From positions 1-20,328 of the forward strand of contig JABABO010000056.1 of assembly GCA_014238195.1 (NCBI GenBank): a stretch of DNA of 20,328 nucleotides, written 5' to 3'. Shown here piece after piece: positions 8,555-16,236 of this stretch. Source of the DNA: Kordiimonadaceae bacterium (GTDB lineage: Bacteria > Pseudomonadota > Alphaproteobacteria > Sphingomonadales > Kordiimonadaceae). The translations under genes were made by a program, and so were the position numbers. The notes below the pieces were generated by a model, which ran no database searches, had not been told where the DNA came from, and saw nothing but the letters and a program-made list of their open reading frames with translations. Numbering within the stretch: position 1 is the first letter of the stretch; every line of letters starts with the position of its first letter.

Positions 8555-9667
8555 TTAATTGCTATCAGGCTTGCGGGATCCAACATAACCAAGTTGTTCC
8601 CAGACAGCATAATTTTTCCGAAAAGTCTTTAAGGAAGTCCAAGTTTTTGCAAATTCTTCGTCTTGTGCACTCAGGTCATCAGCCACTTCGTGCCATGCAG
8701 CTTCAAGGGCATCTAATATCTCAGGTGACCAGCTATGCAGATTTACGCCTTTATTTTTTAGGGATTGAATGGCTGCTGCTTGCAACGCTTCCCCTTCACT
8801 TAGGCCGTAACGGATATTATTACTGCAAGCCGCTTCAATTTGGACTTGCTGAGTTTTGGACAGACTTTGCCATTTTTCTAAGTTAAAAATCAGCTCAAAA
8901 AATGTTGCTTGTTGATGCCAACCCGGAAAATAATAGTGGCTGGCAACTTCATAAAATCCCATGCGTTCATCGACGGCTGGCATAGAATATTCAGTTGCGT
9001 CAATGGTCCCTAATTCAAGGGCTTGATAGATTTCGCCGCCGACAATCAATTGGGGTGCTGCTCCTAATTTTTCAAGGACTTTGCCACCAAGACCAAAGAA
9101 GCGGATTTTAAGACCCTTGAGGTCATCAACCGTTTTGATTTCCTTCTTAAACCATCCCGATGCTTCTGGTGGACTGACACCACAGATCAGACCATGAACA
9201 TTATGTTGGTGATAAAGGTTTTCAAATATTTCGCGCCCACCACCATAGTCAAACCATGATAGATATTCAGCAGCGCGAGGGCCGAATGGGACAGCGGAAA
9301 ATAATTGCAGTGCTGGTATTTTTCCTGCCCAAAAGCCAGAAGAAGACCATCCTGCTTCAATTGCACCTACGCTAACAGCGTCAAATGTTTCAAGGGGTGG
9401 GGTTAAGGCACCAGGTTCATGAAAATCAAGCTTGACGGACCCTTCAGTGATTTCATCAATGACAGTAACAAGGCGGGTGCCCATCGTACCCACGACGAGA
9501 AGGCTAGAGGGGTATATACTGGTAAGGCGCCATGATACAGGCTTGGAAGCAGTATCATCAGTCGCTTTAGCATCTTGATTTTGTGTGTCTGGTGCTTGTG
9601 AACAAGCCGCAACAGCCAGCGTTGCAGCCACTGTAACACAGACAAAGGTGCGTAAATTTTTTTTCAT
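8555..9667 (-). CDS. TRAP transporter substrate-binding lipoprotein (TakP/FcbT1-like DctP)
   Basis: A 370-residue periplasmic solute receptor delivering substrate to DctQM. The N-terminus is a signal peptide ending AVAAC, a lipobox with Cys22 as the lipid site, followed by a linker of about 20 residues rich in D, Q and T. TakP-branch landmarks are GALTPPLETFDAVSVGAIEAG (about 86-106), FSAVPFGPRAAEYLSWFDYGGG (about 123-144), the conserved ligand-binding Arg189 in LKGLKIRFFGLGG, GGEIYQALELGTIDATEYS (about 210-228) and HYYFPGWHQQ (about 244-253). Characterised TakP relatives bind pyruvate, lactate or similar monocarboxylates; applying that here is inference. ATG 9667 follows the upstream coiled-coil gene by 5 bp with only a weak AGG ribosome site, which suggests coupling. 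TRAP binding proteins of Gram-negatives are usually free in the periplasm; this one is predicted to be lipid-anchored. Confidence 0.93.
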   Translation of the reverse strand: MKKNLRTFVCVTVAATLAVAACSQAPDTQNQDAKATDDTASKPVSWRLTSIYPSSLLVVGTMGTRLVTVIDEITEGSVKLDFHEPGALTPPLETFDAVSVGAIEAGWSSSGFWAGKIPALQLFSAVPFGPRAAEYLSWFDYGGGREIFENLYHQHNVHGLICGVSPPEASGWFKKEIKTVDDLKGLKIRFFGLGGKVLEKLGAAPQLIVGGEIYQALELGTIDATEYSMPAVDERMGFYEVASHYYFPGWHQQATFFELIFNLEKWQSLSKTQQVQIEAACSNNIRYGLSEGEALQAAAIQSLKNKGVNLHSWSPEILDALEAAWHEVADDLSAQDEEFAKTWTSLKTFRKNYAVWEQLGYVGSRKPDSN

Positions 9668-9672
9668 GATAT

Positions 9673-12483
9673 TTAATTAAACCTTTTTAACGACTGGGAA
9701 AGTAGAACATAAAGCTTACCCATGTCGGACGAAATTAATGTCACTGAAAGGGCGCTTCCACGATCCCCAAACGAGGCCCGTTCCATCATGCCTTCAAAAT
9801 CACGGAAGTAACGACTAACAGTTTCTTTGAACTCTTTATCATGTTTGTATTTCTCTGCGATAATTTTTTTTGCTCTTTTGTCTACTATTTTGACCGTGCG
9901 GCGCATAAACAATGATTTATCACCTTTTAGATAGCTATCCCACGCACTGTCTGGCAGGTCTAAAGCTAAATATTTATGTATATCTATGGCGGACGACTGT
10001 AAGCTTTCTTGCAGCAAATGTGCAGATTTTGCGAAGTCATTCTTGCTGGCAGTGGCTAAGCGTTCTTCAACCATCGCTGTGCGATTGATAAAGTCTTCGG
10101 CCCTTGTGGCAAGTTCTTTGGCCTCATTTTCAAGCTTGTGCACAAGTGACAACCCTTCATCACCAGCCAAGGAAGCTGTTTGAACAAAATGATGCAAAAC
10201 GTGGTCAAGTGTTTCGCGCATGTCTTCACGCAGAAAATTTATATGGCGGTTGGCTTCTGTACTGAGATCAGCCATTGAAGTGCTAAGCGCCCCCGTCGCG
10301 TCACTGACGGCTTGCTGCATGCTAGTTTGGGCGCGTGATGTTTCATCAAAAAGTGTTTGGCTGGCATTATCCAACTGGTTAGACACATGTGTCACATTTT
10401 CATTCAGTCGTGCTGCTTGGTCTGCCATGTGATCTGTCGCTGTGTTAAGTTCTTTGACAACACCGTCAGCTTCTGTGCGTAAATGTGTTCGTTCACTGGC
10501 AAAAGCTGTGGAAGCACGGCTTAAGGCGTTTTCTGCATCAGTTAACTCAGCCTGTAAATTCTGTGTTTCATGGCTAAGTTCATTCTTGCTATTTGTTAAA
10601 GCGTTCACACTTGATACTGATGTTTCGCTCAGTTGTTCAACTGATTGGGTTAGCGCGATTGTTTGGTGGGACATATCGCTATGTATTTCAGACGCTTGTG
10701 TTTTTAAATTTTCTGATTGCTCGCTAAATTGTTCTGCAGCGCCCAAAACATGCGAAATAGCCTGACTAGCCGTAGTACTCAGGACATCACGTTGCTTTAC
10801 TAAACCCTCCTCTAGGGTTTCTAATTTCTCATGCGTTTCTATAAGGGCTTGGTTTAAGCTACTGCTTTGCTCTCCGATACGCACTTGTGCGCTTTGAAGG
10901 GTTGTTTCGGTCATAAGGGATGTTTCCTGTAATCCCGAAATGTCTGCGGACATGTCCCCCACGGTTTCATTTATACGATCAAACACTGTGTCGCTTGTAT
11001 TCGCCAGCTCTTCTATCTGTTCCTCGACATTGGTGCGAAGTTGCCTAATATGTTGGATTGTGCGCTCGGACGCACTTTCAGCGTCTTTGGCAGTGTTGTT
11101 GCTATGCTCGCTGATGGCAGTCGCTGTTTTCATGAGCGTTTCATGGGCACGCTTCAAGTTTTTTGAAAGCAGTTCATCAATAATACTTGCATGATTACGC
11201 ACATGCGCGCCTGTTTGTGCCGCTTGGTTTGCCGTATTATCTAGCATGGCTGTTGACGTTTCTAAGGCTGCTTCACAGTGCGCCTTTAGTGTTTCGCTTA
11301 CCTCGGTAAGTGTGACTTTTACAGCGTCTGCAGTGAGGGTTGCTTCTGAAGACATGGTTTTGGCATTAATAGCAAATGTATCACTGATTTCGCTAGTGTA
11401 GTTCAGGGTTTCGCGGGTGGAAGTGCGCACGTCCTCTAAATGTATACTTAGGCTTTTTTCAATGCGCTCCACCTCGCGCGCTGACATATCGGCCATTTCA
11501 TGCAAGGTTGCCGCTTCTGCTTTCATGTTATCTGATAGGTTAGCAGATTGTTTTTCTAGCCCTATCATTTCAGTTTTAAAACTATCCAAGCCTTGGATCA
11601 TATGATCAGTTAGGTTTTGGACACGGTTTTCAGTATCAATTGCCATGGATTGAGCGCGGTGGCTGCGCTTGGTAAAAATATCGCCTGCATGAGCAATACG
11701 GTTTTCAAGCTCTTCGGTCTTTGATGAAAGCAAGTTAATACTTTGATCAATTTGGCTGCGGGCTGATTCTGTATTTTTAACGGCTTTGTTGCTGGAATTA
11801 TCAATATCGTGGCTAAGTTTGTCCACTAAGCTTTCAATCTGTTCAAAACGCTGTGATATATCGCTTGTTAAGGTTTCAATTTGGCCACGCTCCCTCGATA
11901 AGGTTTCGCGGATTATTGCTGTGCGGGCCTCTGTATCGGCTGTAGCAGAAAAAAGGTCAGAAATTTGTGCTTGAAAACGATTTTCTAAGTTTTCTATGCG
12001 GTCAGAAGCCAGATCAGCAACGGCAACAATATTATCCAGTTCTTTGCCAAGGTTTTTTGATAATTGATTTAAGCGGCGCTCTGCTTCTTCAACGGGCGCA
12101 ACAGCTTTATGTAGGTTTTGTGACATATCCAACCGACGCTCAAGCAAAGGGTCAGTGCGCTGGAACGCAAGCGTGATCAACCATATAACCGCAATAGGCG
12201 TTGCTAGCCCTGCTATGTATGTGGCCAAATTCGCAGGGCTGATTTCCAAAGAAGCAGCACCAGATAAGTTCATGAAGTAGGCAGTAGCAATAATGACCCA
12301 GATAACACTAAGGCCTGCAGCAATTTTTACTGGCAAACGATGGGTTTGCAAGTCGTTATGCTGTTTGTATGGATTTTGTGCAGGCTGCGGTTCTATGCGG
12401 TCACTTTGATTTTTTTTGGCTTTTGTTAGTTTGCCTTGATCAGCTGTATCGCCGACTGCGAAGTCTGTTTCAGCCTTGCTCAT
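9673..12483 (-). CDS. Membrane-anchored giant coiled-coil protein, TipN-like architecture
   Basis: 936 residues. The first 50 are polar and cytoplasmic-looking. Two membrane helices follow, at about 53-72 (AAGLSVIWVIIATAYF) and 87-107 (ATYIAGLATPIAVIWLITLAF). A very long coiled-coil rich in A, E, S, T and Q, with regular Leu/Ile spacing, fills about 115-830. A compact C-terminal domain at about 840-936 ends with SVTLISSDMGKLYVLLSQSL. Two N-terminal helices plus a huge coiled-coil is the layout of Caulobacter TipN (888 residues), the new-pole marker that helps place the flagellum; detailed similarity was not tested. ATG 12483 has AAGGA 7 bp upstream. Divergent receiver/HPt genes and nearby flgK support a polarity or motility role; the 5-bp gap to dctP puts it in the TRAP operon. 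MCP-like signalling is less likely because no HAMP or methyl-accepting hairpin signature is visible. Confidence 0.75.
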   Translation of the reverse strand: MSKAETDFAVGDTADQGKLTKAKKNQSDRIEPQPAQNPYKQHNDLQTHRLPVKIAAGLSVIWVIIATAYFMNLSGAASLEISPANLATYIAGLATPIAVIWLITLAFQRTDPLLERRLDMSQNLHKAVAPVEEAERRLNQLSKNLGKELDNIVAVADLASDRIENLENRFQAQISDLFSATADTEARTAIIRETLSRERGQIETLTSDISQRFEQIESLVDKLSHDIDNSSNKAVKNTESARSQIDQSINLLSSKTEELENRIAHAGDIFTKRSHRAQSMAIDTENRVQNLTDHMIQGLDSFKTEMIGLEKQSANLSDNMKAEAATLHEMADMSAREVERIEKSLSIHLEDVRTSTRETLNYTSEISDTFAINAKTMSSEATLTADAVKVTLTEVSETLKAHCEAALETSTAMLDNTANQAAQTGAHVRNHASIIDELLSKNLKRAHETLMKTATAISEHSNNTAKDAESASERTIQHIRQLRTNVEEQIEELANTSDTVFDRINETVGDMSADISGLQETSLMTETTLQSAQVRIGEQSSSLNQALIETHEKLETLEEGLVKQRDVLSTTASQAISHVLGAAEQFSEQSENLKTQASEIHSDMSHQTIALTQSVEQLSETSVSSVNALTNSKNELSHETQNLQAELTDAENALSRASTAFASERTHLRTEADGVVKELNTATDHMADQAARLNENVTHVSNQLDNASQTLFDETSRAQTSMQQAVSDATGALSTSMADLSTEANRHINFLREDMRETLDHVLHHFVQTASLAGDEGLSLVHKLENEAKELATRAEDFINRTAMVEERLATASKNDFAKSAHLLQESLQSSAIDIHKYLALDLPDSAWDSYLKGDKSLFMRRTVKIVDKRAKKIIAEKYKHDKEFKETVSRYFRDFEGMMERASFGDRGSALSVTLISSDMGKLYVLLSQSLKRFN

Positions 12484-12777
12484 TTCTTATCCTTGTTTTT
12501 AACGGTATATGCGTCTCAATAAATCACGCAAAAGGTCAATATTTGGATAAAATACATCAAAAGCTGTTTATTGGAAATCTTAAAAGAATAGACACATAAA
12601 ATAAATGTACCAGTGTGTTCAAGTGATTAAAAAACAATCCCCCGATGATTGAAAATAAAGTTAACATATAATTCAGATTTTTCCCTTACTGATAATAGCT
12701 TGATGTTTATGATATTATTGCTGGTCATTTAGGAGTTTTTCAGCCTTTTCTATTCAGACCAAAAGCAGGATAACTAT
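12484..12777. promoter_or_regulatory. Divergent intergenic region
   Basis: 294 bp of AT-rich DNA between the coiled-coil gene (minus) and the receiver gene (plus) must hold both promoters. No convincing -35/-10 pair, sigma-54 site, hairpin or small gene was recognised. TTGACC (12534-12539, minus) resembles a -35 element but no good -10 lies at the right distance. Confidence 0.3.
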
Positions 12778-13329
12778 ATGAGTAGCTATGACTTTTCGCG
12801 TGTGACAGTTTTATTGGCCGAAGACAGCCCGTTTATTCGGTCTTTGTTGATAAATTCGCTCAAGGTTCTAGGTGTTGGAACAGTTCACGCGGTCGAGGAT
12901 GGCGGTTCCGCTATTGAATTTTTAAAAAAGGTTAAGAATGACCCCATGCAGGTTGGCTGCCAGCAGGTTGATATTGTCATGTCCAACTGGGATATGCACC
13001 CCATTGATGGGATGATGTTTTTGCGCTGGGTGCGCCGTCATAAAGACAGCCCAGATCGGTTTGTACCTTTTTTGATGATAACAGGCTATACGGAACCCGA
13101 ACGGATCATTCAAGCACGTGAAATGGGTATTTCTGAAATGCTGGCTAAGCCTTTTACGGTTAAAAATATCGGAGAAAAATTGATTTCAGTGATCGAACGT
13201 CCACGGCAGTTTGTTCATAATAGCAGTTATTTTGGCCCAGATCGCCGCCGCCGCAAGGTTCCCCCAAAATCTCAAGATGCGCGTGTTTTAACCGATAAAA
13301 GCGAAGGTGTGGAGATTATCCGTGGTTAA
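12778..13329 (+). CDS. Receiver-domain protein with Asn at the phospho-acceptor position
   Basis: 183 residues: a CheY-like receiver (about 8-140) with a basic tail carrying YFGPDRRRRK (about 151-160), a tail known in an alphaproteobacterial stand-alone receiver family. The acidic pocket is E15-D16, the Thr is T102 (MITGYTE) and the Lys is K124 (AKPF). At beta-strand 3 the sequence is VDIVMSNWDMHPIDG. Aligned with CheY's SDWNMPNMDG, the usual phospho-Asp is Asn70, and an Asp (D72) sits two residues later. So it may not be phosphorylated in the normal way, may use D72, or may act as a constitutive or decoy binding partner. The ATG at 12778 has AGGA about 9 bp upstream. It overlaps the next gene, an HPt protein, implying coexpression. 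Confidence 0.88.
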   Translation: MSSYDFSRVTVLLAEDSPFIRSLLINSLKVLGVGTVHAVEDGGSAIEFLKKVKNDPMQVGCQQVDIVMSNWDMHPIDGMMFLRWVRRHKDSPDRFVPFLMITGYTEPERIIQAREMGISEMLAKPFTVKNIGEKLISVIERPRQFVHNSSYFGPDRRRRKVPPKSQDARVLTDKSEGVEIIRG

Positions 13330-13819
13330 TGAAAAAGTGATCGTGCGTTTTTATCGTTTCCAAAATCGCCTAAGGGAAAAAACGGCAGGGCTTGGTGTTA
13401 AGAACGCTGAAATTGACGAAAACGCTTTACTGGAAGCAGAAGCTGCACTGGGCAAGATGTCGGAAGATTATCCTGATTGGGTTTCTAATTTGATCGTAAA
13501 ATTACAGGAACAACACGGTCGCTGTGTTGACACACCTGAAATGCGCCGTGATTGCTTTGAAGAAATTAATCATATTGCCCATGATATGAAAGGGCAGGGT
13601 GGCACTTTTGGCTATCCTTTAATATCAACTTTTTCGGATAGCCTATATGGCTTCACATTGGTCCGCGACAATATTACGGATAATCAAATTGAATTGATTA
13701 AGTCGCATTTAGATTCTATGCGGGCAGTTATTCGCGGGCGCATCAGTGGGTCTGGCGGTGATATCGGCGTAAAATTGACCGACGGCCTTAATGAAGCCAT
13801 CGCTAAGTATGAAGAATAA
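13322..13819 (+). CDS. HPt (histidine phosphotransfer) domain protein
   Basis: About 165 residues from GTG 13322, chosen because GGAG lies 7 bp upstream and the start overlaps the receiver stop (13327-13329); GTG 13307 is an alternative start 5 codons earlier. The motif IAHDMKGQGGTFGYPLIS (about 85-102) matches the HPt helix that carries the phosphorylated histidine, predicted His87, with Lys90, Gly91 and the GTFG turn as in HTLKGSAGTFG of classical HPt domains. The surrounding sequence is helical, and the N-terminal 60 residues are charged. HPt proteins pass phosphate between hybrid kinases and receivers. Its neighbour is a receiver whose acceptor Asp is replaced, so its true partner is probably elsewhere, or the pair works by binding. 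No membrane segment. Confidence 0.85.
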   Translation: MVNEKVIVRFYRFQNRLREKTAGLGVKNAEIDENALLEAEAALGKMSEDYPDWVSNLIVKLQEQHGRCVDTPEMRRDCFEEINHIAHDMKGQGGTFGYPLISTFSDSLYGFTLVRDNITDNQIELIKSHLDSMRAVIRGRISGSGGDIGVKLTDGLNEAIAKYEE

Positions 13820-13837
13820 TTTTAAGTATTGCGATCG

Positions 13838-15328
13838 CTATTCTTCGCCAAAGCCAAAAGCATGAAACATGATATGGAAAATAACATTTTGTTCCATATT
13901 ACCACGTGCCAGATGCGCCCAAGGGCCAATGGCATAAAGGGCAACGTCATCACCGCCGTGGGTTTCACTGTGTTTTGGTATTGCAGCTTGCTGCATAAAA
14001 TTATCAGCGGTGACATCAACATTAGTTAGGTCTTCGCGCGAACCCTGAATGGCGCCAGGTCCGTTGTAATAACCCAGTGTTGTCATAGGTTTTCCATCGG
14101 TTCCCAGTTCCAATTCACCTGGCTTTTCATAGGAATCTACAAGTCCCATAATCGCATTACCCCGGCTGGGGTATCCTTGCATAACAAAGACATGGCTGTG
14201 ATCTGATGTTACAAGAATAAGCGTTTCCTCAAGATCGACCATCTGAACAGCGCGTTCTACCGCCTGTGATAATTCAACAGCATCATTTAAGGCCAGATTG
14301 GCAATTCCCGCATGGTGTGCGTGGTCTATGCGCCCTGCCTCCACCATTAAATAATAGCCCTTCTGGTTATTACTTAAAACTTCGATGGCCTTTTCGGTCA
14401 TAGTTTTTAAGGATGGCTCATCATCGCTACGTTTGGCTTCAAAGCTCATATGGCTTTTTGAAAACAGCCCGAGTAATTTTGTGGTTTTACTTGTATCAAC
14501 GTCTGAAAGGCCTGCGGCGTTATGAACATAAGTGCCAGACGTTTGGGTTTGCCACTCTGTAATAATATTTCGATTGTCCTCGCGGCGACCATCCTCGGAC
14601 TTGGGCAAAAAGTGTCTACGTCCACCACCTAAGGCTACATCTAAACCATCACCCCCTAAATTGCCCAAAATTTGCTGTGCAATATCTGTGCAGCCTGCGG
14701 CCTTTATCTCATCAGACATATTGCTATCGTCTTCCCACCCCCTGCTGGACGCTTGGGCAAAAACTGCGGCTGGGGTTGCGTGGGTTAAGCGGGCTGTTGA
14801 AACTGCCCCTGTGCTGAGACCCGATTTTTCAGCCAAGTGTGCTAAAGGCATTAACCGCGCATTTTCAGCAAGGTCACAGGTACCATTGATAACATGCGGG
14901 GCTGTATTGACAACACCAATTCTGGTTTTGACACCTGTGTTCAATGCTGTTGCTGTACCAGCTGAATCAGCGACTTGCCGGTCTGTATTGTAGGTTTTTA
15001 CTAGCGCACTATACGGAAAGCGTTCAAAGCTTAAGGCGTTTTCTTCACCTGTGCTGCCTTTTATTTGGCCTTCCAAAATACGAGCAGCTGTAAGTGTTGC
15101 AACGCTCATACCATCCCCGACAAACAGGATGACGTTTTTTGCACGTTTGGTATTTGGTTGTTGTTTAAGGCGTTCTGTGACGGCTGCTTTGCCAGCTGTA
15201 TACCACTGGGTTGTTTCTGAACTGTGCTTGCCTGTTGGTTCGGCCATTACCGTATTAGGGAGTGAGAGGGCACAAACTGAAGCTATTAGTCCAATTTTTT
15301 GAATTTTGCAGGTGGTTATAGCAGTCAT
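13838..15328 (-). CDS. phoA: Alkaline phosphatase (PhoA family)
   Basis: Periplasmic metal-dependent phosphomonoesterase of about 496 residues. ATG 15328 gives a signal peptide MTAITTCKIQKIGLIASVCA and onward, ending NTVMA before EPTG; a longer reading to 15433 lacks this fit. The catalytic Ser is in VADSAGTATALNTG (about residue 122). Metal-binding motifs are VGDGMS (about 70-75), EAGRIDHAHHAG (about 329-340), TSDHSHV (about 373-379) and ETHGGDDVALYA (His about 456). The phosphate-binding Arg is in SSRGWEDD. The positions equal to E. coli D153 and K328 are both His (LTHATPAA; RIDHAHH), the arrangement seen in mammalian and many marine enzymes. It converges with the HPt gene, 18 bp apart, with no clear terminator between. 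No convincing Pho box upstream. Confidence 0.95.
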   Translation of the reverse strand: MTAITTCKIQKIGLIASVCALSLPNTVMAEPTGKHSSETTQWYTAGKAAVTERLKQQPNTKRAKNVILFVGDGMSVATLTAARILEGQIKGSTGEENALSFERFPYSALVKTYNTDRQVADSAGTATALNTGVKTRIGVVNTAPHVINGTCDLAENARLMPLAHLAEKSGLSTGAVSTARLTHATPAAVFAQASSRGWEDDSNMSDEIKAAGCTDIAQQILGNLGGDGLDVALGGGRRHFLPKSEDGRREDNRNIITEWQTQTSGTYVHNAAGLSDVDTSKTTKLLGLFSKSHMSFEAKRSDDEPSLKTMTEKAIEVLSNNQKGYYLMVEAGRIDHAHHAGIANLALNDAVELSQAVERAVQMVDLEETLILVTSDHSHVFVMQGYPSRGNAIMGLVDSYEKPGELELGTDGKPMTTLGYYNGPGAIQGSREDLTNVDVTADNFMQQAAIPKHSETHGGDDVALYAIGPWAHLARGNMEQNVIFHIMFHAFGFGEE

Positions 15329-15436
15329 AGATATTCTTTCTTCTGTTAGGAATTTAGTCACCATACGCTTTTTGAAATCCATGTGAAAGCTTAGAATGTG
15401 CAATCTCCAACAAAAGCTTATACCAAAGGACATAGA

Positions 15437-15451
15437 GTTTAGCGACTAAAC
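15437..15451. promoter_or_regulatory. Inverted repeat between phoA and the TonB_C-like gene
   Basis: gtttag-cga-ctaaac is a perfect 6-bp-arm inverted repeat in the divergent intergenic region, about 110 bp upstream of the phoA ATG. Size and spacing suit a dimeric regulator; no known family is recognised. Confidence 0.35.
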
Positions 15452-15538
15452 GCAGAAGCCTGTCGTTTTATCGCATTGCCGTGATAAATCCTGAAATCGT
15501 CCCTATATATATCTCATCGCCCGCAGCGACCTGCCGTG

Positions 15539-15575
15539 CTTGTGAACAAGACCAGTGAACTGTCAAGCGTATAAT
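15539..15575 (+). promoter_or_regulatory. Promoter of the TonB_C-like gene with overlapping palindrome
   Basis: A perfect -10 hexamer, TATAAT, lies at 15570-15575, with transcription expected near 15582 and the gene ATG at 15618. The -35 region lacks a good hexamer but holds or adjoins the palindrome CTTGT-GA-ACAAG (15539-15550), where an activator or repressor could bind. Confidence 0.45.
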
Positions 15576-15617
15576 AAAGAAAAATAACCAACGATACATA
15601 AAAGCGAGGAGCATAAA

Positions 15618-16100
15618 ATGCGTCATTTTAAACTTAACACGGGCCTTATCACAGCAGCTGTAGCAAGCGGCCTATTATTTTCAGCAAGCGCCCAAGCAGG
15701 CGAACCCCATACAATTAAAGACTGGGCCCAAGAAGCAGGTAAGCAAATTTCAAAAAAGATGAGCTATTCAACAATATCACTGCGCCGCAACCAAACAGGG
15801 GCAACTCAATTTCATGTTACTGTGGACCGTGACGGTAATATTTTGGATCAAGAAATGGTTACAAAAACAAAATATGGCTTGATTAATTCAGCTTCAAAAC
15901 GTGCTTTGAAAAATGCTGACTTCCCTGAATTACCTTCAAGCTATGAAGGGGAAACATTGCGGTTTTCTTTGAATATGAATTATGCGATTGCTGCTGATAA
16001 TCGCGGCATGAAACGCACGGGACGTGTGACAGGTAGTAGCGTTAATGAACAATTTTCTTCATCGCTAAGGATTTTGGATAATCCTGCTACCGCTGAATAA
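15618..16100 (+). CDS. Secreted TonB C-terminal-domain-like protein
   Basis: 160 residues. A cleavable signal peptide is predicted to end at residue 27 (SASAQA, then GEP). Residues about 60-125 resemble the TonB C-terminal fold: GATQFHVTVDRDGNILDQEMV, then an alanine-rich helix (SASKRALKNADFPELP) and a final beta-strand LRFSLNMNYAI. Unlike real TonB there is no membrane anchor, no proline-rich stalk and no ExbB-contact helix, so it should be free in the periplasm and cannot transmit energy by itself. It could bind TonB boxes or peptidoglycan as other stand-alone TonB_C proteins are thought to do; function unknown. A strong GAGGAG lies 7 bp before the ATG. It is monocistronic, with its own terminator. 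Confidence 0.8.
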   Translation: MRHFKLNTGLITAAVASGLLFSASAQAGEPHTIKDWAQEAGKQISKKMSYSTISLRRNQTGATQFHVTVDRDGNILDQEMVTKTKYGLINSASKRALKNADFPELPSSYEGETLRFSLNMNYAIAADNRGMKRTGRVTGSSVNEQFSSSLRILDNPATAE

Positions 16101-16123
16101 GAAATATCTCATACATCACGAAC

Positions 16124-16155
16124 AGGGCTGCAAATCTTTGCGGCCCTAATTTTTT
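16124..16155 (+). terminator. Rho-independent terminator after the TonB_C-like gene
   Basis: The arms agggctgc (16124-16131) and gcggccct (16140-16147) form an 8-bp stem with one G-T pair and an 8-nt loop, followed by TAATTTTTT. It ends the upstream gene 24 bp past its stop and separates it from the amidohydrolase gene. Confidence 0.88.
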
Positions 16156-16236
16156 GGTGCTAGCCTAAAGGGGATTGCGCGGTACTTATGTAAGATATAA
16201 CGTGTCAATGATATTATAATCTGTGGGAAGTGATTG

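Noticed and set aside
8554..8610. Longer start for the TRAP small subunit
   Set aside because: It would overlap dctP by about 55 bp and adds no helix typical of DctQ; ATG 8553 follows the dctP stop directly.
9973..12176. Many open frames opposite the coiled-coil gene
   Set aside because: They are antisense shadows of a compositionally biased A/E/S/T-rich gene, with no domain or ribosome site.
9673..12483. Methyl-accepting chemotaxis protein
   Set aside because: Two N-terminal helices and a coiled-coil suggest it, but there is no periplasmic sensor, no HAMP and no conserved signalling hairpin motif.
15329..15433. Longer start for the alkaline phosphatase
   Set aside because: It adds about 35 residues before a clear signal peptide and lacks a better ribosome site.
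15455..15500. Pho box (PhoB site) near phoA
   Set aside because: CTGTCG occurs on the plus strand, but the second CTGTCA half-site at the required spacing is absent.
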